A DNA stretch of 64,000 bases, taken from positions 1 through 64,000 of the forward strand of contig JAGZEG010000001.1 in assembly GCA_018368455.1 (NCBI GenBank), written 5' to 3'. The stretch is from Coriobacteriia bacterium (GTDB lineage Bacteria; Actinomycetota; Coriobacteriia; Coriobacteriales; UMGS124). The notes beneath the pieces are model-generated. The model did no database searches. It worked only from the letters and a program-made list of their open reading frames with translations, and was not told the origin of the DNA. Positions 41,263-52,302 of the stretch are shown one piece after another. Numbering within the stretch: position 1 is the stretch's first letter; the number at the start of each line of letters is the position of its first letter. The translations under genes and the position numbers were made by a program.

Positions 41263-42723
41263 GTGGACATCTCGACCTTCAATAGGGCAAAGCAGGCGTA
41301 CGACGCCAAGGACTGGGAGACGGCTGCCCTGCTGTTCTCCACGTGCATGACCGGTCCGGGCGCCGGCGAGGCAGCACACCTGCGCGGCAACGCCCTCATG
41401 AGGCTCGGTCGCGTGCGTGAGGCCGTCCAGGCGTACCAGGTCGCCACCGCAGACACGGCGTATGCCAACCGTGGCGCTGTCTTTACGAACCTCGGCAAGG
41501 CCCAGGTTGCCCTCGGCGACTTCAGCGGCGCCGTCACGTCCCTGCGTCAGGCGCTCGACGACCCGAGCTACACGGGTTCGTACAAGGCGCTGCTCGCGCT
41601 GGGTGGCGCGTACTCCAAGCTCGGTGACCCTCGCAATGCCGGCGTCGCGTACCGCAAGGCGGCGCTCGAGGAGAACAACCCCGACCCCGCGAAGGCCCTC
41701 ATCAACCTCGGTGTCTGCTTCGTTCAGCTCCACCGTCCGGCTGACGCCGCCGAGGCCTACCGCACCGCGCTCGATTTCTCGCAGGACGCCAACGAGCGCA
41801 ACATGATTCAGGCGAACCTTGGGCAGGCGTACGTCGCGTCGAACCGTATGATCGAGGCCATGCAGGCGTTCAACGCCGCGCTCTCGAACGGCTACCAGCT
41901 CTCCGCCCCGGCCCAGGCCGACATGCAGAGGGCTCAGATGGCTACGAACTCGCTTGCCGGTGCCGCTGGCACGCAGGGCGGGAGCACGGCTGACTTCCTG
42001 TCGGGCTACGGCGCCCAGAGTTCCTCGGGCGGCTTCGATCCGCTCGACCCGCTTGGTCGTTCGGGCGAGGTCATGCCGTCGCCTGACGAGTCGGGCTTCT
42101 TCGATATCACCGACGAGGACATCGAGGCGGCCAGCAAGGCCAGCAAGAAGGCCACGAAGGGCAAGAAGGGCGGCTCGCGCCACATCGGCCTCAAGATCGC
42201 CATTGCTGTACTCGCGCTCGTGCTCGCGGCCTTCGTCGCGTGCATTGTGCTTTACATGCAGGGCATCGGCATGCCGTCGCAGCAGGTTGCTATCGACGGC
42301 GTGTTCGACGCGGCGTCGCAAGGCACGTCGGCGAGCGAATACTGGGCGACGGGCGTCTCCAGCACGTCGCAGCAGCAGGCTGTCGCGTCGATCGCGCGTG
42401 GCAGCACGCACGACATCGCCGGCATGGACGTTGCTGCGTCCGAGTCGACGGCGCTCGTCACCGTCACCCTGCCCGAGGGTGGCGTGCTGAACTACGACGT
42501 TACGCTTGCGCGCGAGGGCCTCGGCTGGAAGGTCTCCACCGTCTCCCAGGTCCAGATGTCCGTTGACGGCGCCACGTACCTCGAGGCCACGTCCGATCCC
42601 GTTGTCTCGGCTCAGCAGCCCGCTGCGACGGATCCTGCCGTGCAGGATTCCGCCGCGCAGGATCAGGCTGCCGCTGACGCTGCGCCTGCAGCCGAGGGCG
42701 AGGCTCAGCAGCCCGTCGCGTAG
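41263..42723 (+). CDS. TPR-repeat membrane protein
   Basis: Predicted 486-residue protein. Residues 1-230 are tetratricopeptide repeats (for example NLGKAQVALGDFSGAVTSLR and NLGVCFVQLHRPADAAEAYR). A Gly/Ser/Asp linker and a lysine-rich patch (KASKKATKGKKG) precede one membrane helix (about 308-330). A soluble domain lies outside, ending in an Ala/Gln/Asp-rich tail. The TPR domain is probably cytosolic and serves as a protein scaffold. Partner and function are unknown. The GTG start has AAGGAG upstream. It lies after a cyclophilin gene, as part of an uncharacterised envelope-linked group. Confidence 0.72.
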   Translation: MDISTFNRAKQAYDAKDWETAALLFSTCMTGPGAGEAAHLRGNALMRLGRVREAVQAYQVATADTAYANRGAVFTNLGKAQVALGDFSGAVTSLRQALDDPSYTGSYKALLALGGAYSKLGDPRNAGVAYRKAALEENNPDPAKALINLGVCFVQLHRPADAAEAYRTALDFSQDANERNMIQANLGQAYVASNRMIEAMQAFNAALSNGYQLSAPAQADMQRAQMATNSLAGAAGTQGGSTADFLSGYGAQSSSGGFDPLDPLGRSGEVMPSPDESGFFDITDEDIEAASKASKKATKGKKGGSRHIGLKIAIAVLALVLAAFVACIVLYMQGIGMPSQQVAIDGVFDAASQGTSASEYWATGVSSTSQQQAVASIARGSTHDIAGMDVAASESTALVTVTLPEGGVLNYDVTLAREGLGWKVSTVSQVQMSVDGATYLEATSDPVVSAQQPAATDPAVQDSAAQDQAAADAAPAAEGEAQQPVA

Positions 42724-42861
42724 CCGCAGGGGCGCGCAGCTTATTGGTCCCACCGCGCTCTTCGCTCTCGGGCGGGAGCGCGTCCAGGTGGGGGAGGGGG
42801 CACGCTGGAGCATCCCCTTCCGCGCCGTATCCGTATCGTTTCGTCTGGGAAAGGAACCCAC

Positions 42862-43266
42862 ATGCAGGAGCAGACCTACATCATGATCAAGCCGGACGCT
42901 GTTGCCAACGGCCACATCGGCGCCATCATCGACCGCATCGAGCGCTCTGGCCTGAAGATCGAGCGCATGGTCCTCGAGAACGTCACGCCTGAGCAGGCTG
43001 CCGCCAACTACGCCGAGCACCAGGGCAAGCCGTTCTACGACGGTCTCGTGTCCTACATCACGAGCGGCCCCGTCGTGAAGATGGTCATCTCCGGCGAGAA
43101 CGCCGTCGCCAATATGCGTCGCCTCATGGGCGCCACGGACTGCGCCAAGGCGGCTCCCGGCACGATTCGCGGCGACTTCGGCCTGTGCGTCGACCGCAAC
43201 GTCATCCACGGCTCCGACTCGCCCGAGTCGGCCGAGCGCGAGATCGGCATCTTCTTCGGCGCGTAA
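42862..43266 (+). CDS. ndk: Nucleoside diphosphate kinase
   Basis: Predicted 134-residue NDP kinase, which equalises nucleoside triphosphate pools through a phosphohistidine. The N-terminal TYIMIKPDAVANG, RRLMGATD and the catalytic NVIHGSDS motif are canonical. GAAAGGA precedes the ATG. A perfect 9-bp stem GCGACCCCG/CGGGGTCGC with an inner stem follows at 43289-43331, without a T run, and may partly end the transcript before mreB. Confidence 0.97.
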   Translation: MQEQTYIMIKPDAVANGHIGAIIDRIERSGLKIERMVLENVTPEQAAANYAEHQGKPFYDGLVSYITSGPVVKMVISGENAVANMRRLMGATDCAKAAPGTIRGDFGLCVDRNVIHGSDSPESAEREIGIFFGA

Positions 43267-43433
43267 TTTAGCGCAATGCACGACCTGCGCGACCCCGGTG
43301 GGCTCTCCTGTAAGGAGGCCCTCGGGGTCGCACGCTCAGTCAGGCTGGGCGCGCCGTCGCGGCGGACGGGACCTCATGGTGGGTCTCGCGCGCCGCGATG
43401 ACGTCCTTACCGCAGCGTTTGGATTGGTGGGCC

Positions 43434-44477
43434 ATGTCGATCTTCGATAGCCTGTTCGGACAGTATGGCGGCGACCTCGCCATCGACCTGGGTACCGCGA
43501 ACACCCTCGTTGCTACGCGCGAGCAGGGCATCGTGCTCAACGAGCCGTCCGTCGTGGCCATCGATCGCGACGAGAAGCGCGTGCTTGCCGTCGGCGCCGA
43601 GGCCAAGCGCATGCTCGGGCGCACCCCGGGCAATATCGTGGCTGTCCGGCCGCTCAAAGACGGCGTCATCGCCGACTTTGACGTGACGGAGGCCATGCTG
43701 CGCTACTTCATCGGCAAAGCTCACGAGCGGCGCTATCCGTGGACCCCGCGCCCGCGCGTCGTCATCGGCGTGCCGAGCGGCGTGACGTCCGTCGAGAAGC
43801 GCGCCGTGTTCGAGGCCGCCGTTCAGGCCGGCGCTCGCCAGGCGTTCCTCATCGAGGAGCCCATGGCGGCGGCGATCGGCGCCGACCTGCCCGTCGAGGA
43901 GCCCACGGGTTCCATGATTGTCGACATCGGCGGCGGTACGGCAGAGGTCGCTGTCATCTCCATGGGCGGCATCGTCGTGTCTCGCTCCGTGCGCACGGCG
44001 GGCAACGAGTTCGACCGTGCCATCCTCGAACACGTCAAGGACACGTACAACCTGAACATCGGCGAGCGCACGGCCGAGATCATCAAGATCAAGGTCGGTT
44101 CCGCCGCCCCGCTCGAGCGCGAACTCGACGTCGAAGTCAACGGCCGCGACGTCATGAGCGGCATGCCCAAGACGGTGCGCATCGAGTCCGAAGAGGTCCG
44201 TCGGGCACTGCAGCAGCCTATCGGCGAGATCGTCAAGGCCGTGAAGGACGCGCTTGACATGACGCCGCCCGACCTCGCGAGCGATCTCATGTACTACGGT
44301 ATCTTGCTTTCGGGTGGCGGCGGCCTGCTGCGTGGCCTCGACCAGCGCTTGCGCGAGGAGACGGGCGTGCCCGTTAACGTGTCGCCCACGGCGCTCGAAA
44401 ACGTTGTCAACGGCTGCACGCGTGTGCTCGAGGCCAATTCCCTGAACCGCTCCTACCTGCAGAGCAGCCGTTCATGA
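43434..44477 (+). CDS. mreB: Rod-shape actin MreB
   Basis: Predicted 347-residue actin-like ATPase that guides lateral cell-wall synthesis. ATP-site motifs DLAIDLGTANTLV, VIGVPSGVTSVEKRA, MIVDIGGGTAEVAVISMGG and the C-terminal LSGGGGLLRGLDQRL are all present. The ATG at 43434 has a weak GGTGG upstream and gives the usual MSIFDSLFGQ start. It is the first gene of the overlapping elongasome operon. Confidence 0.96.
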   Translation: MSIFDSLFGQYGGDLAIDLGTANTLVATREQGIVLNEPSVVAIDRDEKRVLAVGAEAKRMLGRTPGNIVAVRPLKDGVIADFDVTEAMLRYFIGKAHERRYPWTPRPRVVIGVPSGVTSVEKRAVFEAAVQAGARQAFLIEEPMAAAIGADLPVEEPTGSMIVDIGGGTAEVAVISMGGIVVSRSVRTAGNEFDRAILEHVKDTYNLNIGERTAEIIKIKVGSAAPLERELDVEVNGRDVMSGMPKTVRIESEEVRRALQQPIGEIVKAVKDALDMTPPDLASDLMYYGILLSGGGGLLRGLDQRLREETGVPVNVSPTALENVVNGCTRVLEANSLNRSYLQSSRS

Positions 44478-44508
44478 TGCGGCGGCGTTCCCCGGGAGGC
44501 GATGCGCC

Positions 44509-45501
44509 ATGGCGCGGCTGAAGCCACCGATCGGTGAGCCGGACGCGCCGTCCGGGGCGCTGAGGCTGCTCGTCGCGCTGTGCGTCGTGTCCGTCGTCAT
44601 CGTGACGCTGTACTTCCGCGAGGGCCCCTCCGGCCCTGTGCACGTGCTGCGCAGCGCCGCCCAGACGGTTGCCGCTCCGTTCTCGTGGGCCGGCTCTCAG
44701 CTTGCCCGCCCATTTGTTGCGCTGGGTAACGTCGTGCGTAACGCAACAGCCGACTCGGCGACGCTGTCCGAGCTCGAACTGGAGAATGCCGGCCTTCGCC
44801 AACAGCTCGCACAGATGACGGAGTACGAGCAAGAAAACGCCCGCCTCGAGGAGCTACTTGATCTTACGAGCGCCTATGGCATGCGCGGCAAGGCGGCGCG
44901 GGTCATCGGTCGCTCTACGGATAGCTGGAACGACACGATCACGATAGACAAGGGCGCGACGGACGGCGTGAGGCTCGACATGCCTGTCACGTGCGGCACG
45001 GGTGTCGTCGGCCAGGTGACGTCCGTCGCGGCGACGTCGGCGACGGTTCGCCTCATCAGCGACCCCCAGTCGGGCATCTCCGCCATGCTGCAGAGCTCGC
45101 GCGCAAGCGGCGTCGTCAGCGGCTCGGTCGACGGCACGCTGCGCCTGCAGTACGTCGACTCGTCCGTCTCCGTGACTGTCGGCGAGCTGGTCGTGACGTC
45201 AGGTCTCGGTGGCGTCTACCCGAAGGGCCTGCCGCTCGGCACGGTGACGAGCGTGACGACGAACCCGTCCGACCTCTATCACGAGATCACAATCGATCCC
45301 GCTGCCGGCGGGTCTGCGAGCGTGCCGAGCTACGAGGAGGTGTTTGTCGTCATGTCGTTTGACGAAGCGACGGCCGACGCCCAGGCGGAACAGGTGCTTG
45401 CGGGCCAGACGGCCGATACAGACACGGCCGACGAGCCCGCGACTGACGCAGCGGCAGGGGACGCGACTGACGCCGGCGCCGAGGGAGGGGAGGCGCAGTG
45501 A
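44509..45501 (+). CDS. mreC: Rod shape-determining protein MreC
   Basis: Predicted 330-residue membrane protein. One N-terminal helix (about 23-43), then a coiled coil (about 84-122, LSELELENAGLRQQLAQM) and the two beta-barrel domains outside the membrane (ARVIGRSTDSW..., VVTSGLGGVYPKGLPLGTV). The C-terminal 45 residues are Ala/Asp/Thr-rich and disordered. GGGAGG precedes ATG 44509. The stop codon overlaps the GTG of mreD (GTGA). Confidence 0.93.
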   Translation: MARLKPPIGEPDAPSGALRLLVALCVVSVVIVTLYFREGPSGPVHVLRSAAQTVAAPFSWAGSQLARPFVALGNVVRNATADSATLSELELENAGLRQQLAQMTEYEQENARLEELLDLTSAYGMRGKAARVIGRSTDSWNDTITIDKGATDGVRLDMPVTCGTGVVGQVTSVAATSATVRLISDPQSGISAMLQSSRASGVVSGSVDGTLRLQYVDSSVSVTVGELVVTSGLGGVYPKGLPLGTVTSVTTNPSDLYHEITIDPAAGGSASVPSYEEVFVVMSFDEATADAQAEQVLAGQTADTDTADEPATDAAAGDATDAGAEGGEAQ

Positions 45502-46031
45502 TAGGAGGCTCTGACACGAGCACGAACCGTCGCCACATGGCGGTCACCTGCGTCGTGCTCGTTCTCGCGCACCTCGTTCTCGCACCTCATGTCCAGGTGT
45601 TTGGCGCCGTGCCCGGCTTTCTTCTCGTGCTGACGGCCTGCCTTGCCTGCCTCGGGGGAGCTCGCACCGGAACGCTCGCCGGCTTTGTGCTCGGCCTGCT
45701 GTTCGACCTGACGGGCGCAGGCCCCGTCGGCCTCTCGGCCCTGCTCTGCGCTGTTGCCGGCTATGCCCTGGGCAATGCTCGCCCGGGGATGCTCGCCGAG
45801 GGCTGGCGCACGCCTCTGGCCCTGTTCGCCGCGTGCGCCCTGGCCTACAACGTGCTTTACCTCGTGTTCCTTCTCGTGTTCGGCACGAGCCTCGACGGGG
45901 GCTGGGCCCTGGTCGGTCGTGTCGTCGCCGGCACGGCCGTCGACGTGGTCGTCGGTTTCGTCGCGTTGTTTGTGCTGAATCGCGTTCTGGGATCGCGTCG
46001 CCTCACGTCTGACGGTATACGGTTGGGGTAG
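45498..46031 (+). CDS. mreD: Rod shape-determining protein MreD
   Basis: Predicted 177-residue protein with five or six membrane helices and almost no soluble part. The GFVLGLLFDLTGAGPVGLSA motif and position between mreC and the transpeptidase identify it. Sequence similarity within the MreD family is always low, so the call rests partly on context. GTG 45498 overlaps the mreC stop. Confidence 0.88.
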   Translation: MIGGSDTSTNRRHMAVTCVVLVLAHLVLAPHVQVFGAVPGFLLVLTACLACLGGARTGTLAGFVLGLLFDLTGAGPVGLSALLCAVAGYALGNARPGMLAEGWRTPLALFAACALAYNVLYLVFLLVFGTSLDGGWALVGRVVAGTAVDVVVGFVALFVLNRVLGSRRLTSDGIRLG

Positions 46032-46044
46032 GCATGCGCTTGGC

Positions 46045-48228
46045 ATGCGCGCCCCGTTCGCCCGCTTCGCCTCGACCTTCCAAGGAGGTGCGTTCGCGCC
46101 CGTGTATCGCTGGCTGCCCATAGTGCTCGGCATCGCGCTCGTCGGCGTCATCGTTGCCACGATCGTTGTCGTTGCACGCCATCGCTCCGAGCGGTTGCAG
46201 GCCGGCCTCGGCCCCCTGCGTGCGCGCGACCTCGACCTGCGCAAAGCCGATCCCGGTCCCGCGCGTCCCCCCGCAACGGGACCGCAGGTGGGCGCCGCGA
46301 GTAAGGAGGGGGACGGGGGCGCCGTCGAAGCCTCGCTGCGCACGCGCATCCGCGTCATGGAGGGCGTCGTCGGGGCGTTCTTCGGGGCGCTCGTCGTGCG
46401 CCTGTGGGGTATGCAGCTGCTGTCGAGCGACGATTATTCCGCCCAAGCGGAGAGGAACCTGACGCGCGAGGTCTCGACGAGGGCCCCGCGCGGGCGCATC
46501 CTCGACCGCAACGGCGAGGTGCTCGTCGGCAACCGCTCGTCCATGACGCTCGTGGCTGATGCCGACGTTGTGAACGACACGCGCGTCGTTCGCCGCATCT
46601 CCAACCTGCTCGGTATGCCCGACGTCGCGGTGCGCCGCGCCATCCAGAACACGACGGAGGGCGCGCAGTCCAGGCGTACCGTGCTCATCGACGTGCCCGA
46701 GCGCGCCGTGGCCTACGTCGTTGAGCACCCGGCGCAGTTCCCCGGCGTCTCCGTCGAGTCGCGCACCGTTCGCACGTACCCGCACGGCTCTCTTGCAGCG
46801 CACCTGCTCGGCTATTCGGGCACGATCACCGACCTCGAGGGCCAAAACTCGCGTGAGGGTAACCACATTCAGTACGTCTCGGGGGACATCGTCGGCATGT
46901 CCGGCATCGAGTACGAGTACGAGGGCGTGCTGCAGGGCGTGCGTGGCAGCCGCACCGTACACGTCGACGCCAACGGCACCGTCATCGGCACCGTGAGCGA
47001 GATCCCGCCCACGCAGGGCTCCGACGTGCGCCTCACCATCGACCTGAACATCCAGCAGGCGGCAGAGGACGCTATACAGACGGGCCTTGAGGTCGGGCGT
47101 TTCCTCGAGTTCGAGCCGACGGGCGCTGCCGTCGTGTGCATGGACTGCAAGACGGGCGAGCTGCTTGCCATGGCGAGCTGGCCGACGTTTGACCCCAACG
47201 CGTTCATCGGCGGTATCAGCACGGACCTGTGGGCCCAGCTGCAGGCCGAGGAGGCAAACACGCCGCTGCTCAACCGCGCCATCAACGGCCTGTACCCCTC
47301 TGCCTCCACCATCAAGCCGTTCACGGCGCTCGCCGGGCTCGCGTCGGGCCTCATCGGCTACTACACGCCGTTCTACTGCCCTGGCTACTGGACGGGCCTG
47401 GGCGAGCCGGGCATGTGGTGCTGGAACCACGACGGCCACAAGAACATCGACCTGCACACGGGCATCACGAACTCCTGCGACGCCGTGTTCTACGAGATAG
47501 CGAAGGCGGTCGCCTACTCTGACCAGCCCGAGGCGCTGCAGAAGATGTTCCGCCTGTGGGGTCTGGGCTCCCAGACGGGTATCGACCTGCCTGGCGAGTC
47601 TGCGGGCCGCGTTCCCGACGCCGAGTGGAAGTGGAACTGGTACACGAGCGCCGACGACCAGGCGCGCGCGTGGCAGCCGGGCGATACGGCAAACATCTCC
47701 ATCGGGCAGGGTGACATCCTCGTGACGCCGATGCAGCTGTGCTATGCCTACAGTGGCCTCGTCGCGCACGGCACGCAGATGCGGCCGCACGTCATGAAGG
47801 AGATCCTGTCGAGCGAGACGCAGCAGGCCATCAAGACCGTCGAGCCGACCGTCGCCAAGAGCGTACCCGTGAGCGAGGAGGACCTGGCGTTCATCGACCA
47901 GGCACTCGTTGGCGTCATCTCGGAAGTCGGCAACGTCGGGTCGTACTTCGACGGCCTGCCCGTGCAGGTCATGGGCAAGTCGGGCACGGGCGAGGCGGGC
48001 GATGACCCGCTGAACACGCACGCGTGGTTCGTGGCGGCCGCTCCCGCGGACGACCCCCAGTATGTCGTCGCGTCGCTCGTCGAGCACGGTGGTGGCGGTG
48101 GCGGCGTGTCGACGCACATGTGCCGCCAGGTGCTCGGCGCCATCTACGGCGTACCCATGACCGACCCGATCGCGCTCGTCGTGGCGGGTAACGAGGAGAG
48201 GCGCAGCGAGGGAGGGGCGACGGACTGA
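46045..48228 (+). CDS. mrdA: Penicillin-binding protein 2 (elongasome transpeptidase)
   Basis: Predicted 727-residue class B transpeptidase. The usual PBP2 membrane helix (about residues 106-125, FFGALVVRLWGMQLL) is followed by the dimerisation domain (TRAPRGRILDRNGEVL), then the transpeptidase domain with SxxK in SASTIKPF, an SxN-equivalent NSCDAVFYE and KSGTGEAG. The protein also has an extra N-terminal membrane helix (about 23-44) and a 60-residue linker before that, unusual for PBP2. The start is uncertain. ATG 46045 gives this form. A GTG at 46102, 13 bases after a perfect AAGGAGG (46082-46088), is a shorter alternative that still keeps the first helix. It lies between mreD and rodA. Confidence 0.9.
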   Translation: MRAPFARFASTFQGGAFAPVYRWLPIVLGIALVGVIVATIVVVARHRSERLQAGLGPLRARDLDLRKADPGPARPPATGPQVGAASKEGDGGAVEASLRTRIRVMEGVVGAFFGALVVRLWGMQLLSSDDYSAQAERNLTREVSTRAPRGRILDRNGEVLVGNRSSMTLVADADVVNDTRVVRRISNLLGMPDVAVRRAIQNTTEGAQSRRTVLIDVPERAVAYVVEHPAQFPGVSVESRTVRTYPHGSLAAHLLGYSGTITDLEGQNSREGNHIQYVSGDIVGMSGIEYEYEGVLQGVRGSRTVHVDANGTVIGTVSEIPPTQGSDVRLTIDLNIQQAAEDAIQTGLEVGRFLEFEPTGAAVVCMDCKTGELLAMASWPTFDPNAFIGGISTDLWAQLQAEEANTPLLNRAINGLYPSASTIKPFTALAGLASGLIGYYTPFYCPGYWTGLGEPGMWCWNHDGHKNIDLHTGITNSCDAVFYEIAKAVAYSDQPEALQKMFRLWGLGSQTGIDLPGESAGRVPDAEWKWNWYTSADDQARAWQPGDTANISIGQGDILVTPMQLCYAYSGLVAHGTQMRPHVMKEILSSETQQAIKTVEPTVAKSVPVSEEDLAFIDQALVGVISEVGNVGSYFDGLPVQVMGKSGTGEAGDDPLNTHAWFVAAAPADDPQYVVASLVEHGGGGGGVSTHMCRQVLGAIYGVPMTDPIALVVAGNEERRSEGGATD

Positions 48229-49433
48229 TGGCTCGCTTTGGCGCAAAGGGCATGCACGCGTCGAGCAGCGCAACGCGTCGCTCGCCGGGCGACGTCGTTC
48301 GCGATTTCGTGCTCGGCCTCGACGTTCCGGTGCTGCTCGCGACGCTGGCGCTCGTGGCGTACGGCCTCGTCGTCGTGTACTCCGCGTCTCTCGACATCTC
48401 CGACGCCTCGCTGTCCCGCCAGGCCACGGGCGCGGCCATGGGCCTCGTGGCGCTGGCGGTGTGCTACCGCTTCGACTACCGCAGGCTCTCTGATGCCGTG
48501 AAGCCCCTGCTCATCCTCGACTGCGTGCTCATGGTGTTGCCGCTCGTGCCGGGTCTGGCCTACCACGCCAACGGCATCAACGGCTGGATTCAGATCCCGT
48601 TCGTCCACCTGACGCTGCAGACGTCCGAGATCGCCAAGCCGGTCACGGCGTTTCTCATGGCGGCGCTCGTCGCTCGCTACGGCGGGCGCATGGACACGTT
48701 GCGCGACTACGTCAAGGCATGTGGCATGCTCGCCATCCCGTTCCTGCTCATCCTGTTGCAGCCCGACCTGGGGACGGGTCTCGTCGTACTCGTGGGCGGC
48801 GCCGTCGTCATCGTCGTCGGGGGAGCGCGCCGGAGCTGGGTCGTCGCGACGCTCTGCATACTCGTGGGTCTCGTTGCCCTCGTGCTCGTGACGGACAGCT
48901 TCGTCGACATGGCTCTTGGCGATGACCGTTCGTTCCTTAAAACGTACCAGATGAACCGCCTGCTTGTGTTTCTCGACCCGACGCACGACACGAGCGGCGC
49001 AGGCTACAACCTGCAGCAGGCGCTCATTGCCGTCGGGTCGGGTGGCGCGTTTGGCAAGGGCATCGGCGGGGCGACGCAGGCGAGCGCGGGCTACCTGCCC
49101 GAGGCACACACGGATTTCGTGTTCGCCCTGCTGTCCGAGGAGTTCGGCTTTGTGGGCGCGGTCCTTCTCATCGCGCTGTACCTCACGCTCATCTTGGCGA
49201 GCCTTCGCGTGGCGCTGCGCTGCGAGCTGTTGTTCGGCCGGCTGGCCATCGTCGGCATTGCGGCCATGTGGGCGTTCCAGATATTCGAGAACATCGGCAT
49301 GTGCCTGTCGCTCATGCCCATTACCGGCATCCCGCTGCCGTTCATCAGTTATGGCTCGTCGTCGATGCTCGCGCAGCTCATGACCGTGGGGCTCGTGCTG
49401 TCTGTCGCGAGCCACCGCACGAAGGTGGGGTAG
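48228..49433 (+). CDS. rodA: RodA-type SEDS glycosyltransferase
   Basis: Predicted 401-residue polytopic peptidoglycan polymerase. About ten membrane segments are visible, with the SEDS signatures LQPDLGTGLVVLVGG, the Asp in the catalytic LLQPDLGT loop, EAHTDFVFALLSEEFGF and IPLPFISYGSSSMLAQL. ATG 48228 overlaps the PBP2 stop (TGATG). It forms the SEDS-PBP pair of the elongasome with the preceding gene. FtsW would be the alternative reading, but the operon context favours RodA. Confidence 0.93.
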   Translation: MARFGAKGMHASSSATRRSPGDVVRDFVLGLDVPVLLATLALVAYGLVVVYSASLDISDASLSRQATGAAMGLVALAVCYRFDYRRLSDAVKPLLILDCVLMVLPLVPGLAYHANGINGWIQIPFVHLTLQTSEIAKPVTAFLMAALVARYGGRMDTLRDYVKACGMLAIPFLLILLQPDLGTGLVVLVGGAVVIVVGGARRSWVVATLCILVGLVALVLVTDSFVDMALGDDRSFLKTYQMNRLLVFLDPTHDTSGAGYNLQQALIAVGSGGAFGKGIGGATQASAGYLPEAHTDFVFALLSEEFGFVGAVLLIALYLTLILASLRVALRCELLFGRLAIVGIAAMWAFQIFENIGMCLSLMPITGIPLPFISYGSSSMLAQLMTVGLVLSVASHRTKVG

Positions 49434-49457
49434 AAGGGATGCCAGAAGGGGGGCGCC

Positions 49458-50417
49458 GTGAAGATACCGGTCGGTGAGGTCGCCAAGATACTGTCAGCGC
49501 GTCGCGAGGCGGGCCAGGAGGCGCAGGGCGTCGTTCGCCTGTCTGTCATGGTGGCCCTCGAAGGGCCCGTCGAGCTGGGCCGCGCCGTGCGCGCGGCGCT
49601 CAGGCCGGCGCGCTCGGGAGGGCGCCTACATGTCGAGGGCTTTCGCTCGTCTCTGGCTCCGCAGGTCAACGCTCTGTCAGATGCTGCCGTTATCCTGTGC
49701 GCCCAGAGCGAGGGCGCCCCGGAGGCCGCGTCCGCCCTGTGGCGCAGCTATGCCCAGGCGGGCGTCCCGTGCGTCGTGTGCGGGCTGTTCGACGCAGCTG
49801 CTGAGGCCCAGGCGTGCGAGGCGCTGCTCGTGGGGGGCGGCGTTGAGGAGGGAGACCTGCTGCTGGGGCTCGACCCGACGACGGTGACGACCGCCCTGGG
49901 TGCGTGGCTCGTCGAGCACCTGCCCGAGGAGGCTGCCTCGGCTGCCGCCGCGAACTTCCCGTGCTGCCGTCGCGCCATGGCGCTGTCGCTCGTCACGGAG
50001 GCGTGCGGGTCGAACGCGGTCGTGGGCCTGCTCGACGTTATCCCCGGGGCTGACCTGCCCGTCATGACCGTGACGCAGGCGAGCCTTGCGCTGCGCATCG
50101 CCTCCATCTACGGCGTGCCGCTCACGGCCGAGCGCGCTCGCGAGCTTGCTGCCGTCGTCGCGGGCGCGTTTGGCCTGCGTGGCGTGGCGCGGGCCCTCGT
50201 GCGCGTGCTGCCGCTGCCCGCGTTCGCCGTGCGCGCGGGCGTCGGCGCGGGCGGCACATACGCTGTCGGTCGCGCGCTCATCGCATACTTTGAGCGCCTT
50301 GCTGACGCCGAGGCACCTGCCAGCATCGCTGTGCGCCCCCAGTCGCCTGCGTCCATCTCCGCCCCTGGCACGACCGCACCAACCTCCGAATCCAACCGAG
50401 AAGGGGAGGCCCGCTAG
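49458..50417 (+). CDS. DUF697-like (YcjF-type) protein
   Basis: Predicted 319-residue protein of unknown function. Residues 1-160 form an Ala/Gly/Leu-rich domain. Residues about 165-275 carry a DUF697-like segment (VVGLLDVIPGADLPVMTVTQ, LRIASIYGVPL, YAVGRALIAYF), normally seen with GTPases of the YcjX/YcjF type. No GTPase motif is found here. The C-terminal 45 residues are Pro/Ser/Ala-rich. The GTG start follows AAGGGGGG. It is embedded in the elongasome operon, one base before TIGR03960 begins, so a cell-envelope role is possible but not shown. Confidence 0.7.
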   Translation: MKIPVGEVAKILSARREAGQEAQGVVRLSVMVALEGPVELGRAVRAALRPARSGGRLHVEGFRSSLAPQVNALSDAAVILCAQSEGAPEAASALWRSYAQAGVPCVVCGLFDAAAEAQACEALLVGGGVEEGDLLLGLDPTTVTTALGAWLVEHLPEEAASAAAANFPCCRRAMALSLVTEACGSNAVVGLLDVIPGADLPVMTVTQASLALRIASIYGVPLTAERARELAAVVAGAFGLRGVARALVRVLPLPAFAVRAGVGAGGTYAVGRALIAYFERLADAEAPASIAVRPQSPASISAPGTTAPTSESNREGEAR

Positions 50418-50418
50418 C

Positions 50419-52298
<1,880 letters not shown>

Positions 52299-52302
<4 letters not shown>

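Noticed and set aside
46003..48273. Long open frame of 756 codons on the minus strand over PBP2 (also similar ones at 215-1468, 41248-43281, 33156-34457)
   Set aside because: These are antisense shadows caused by GC-rich third positions. The opposite frames carry clear families. The translations are Arg/His/Asp/Val-rich without motifs.
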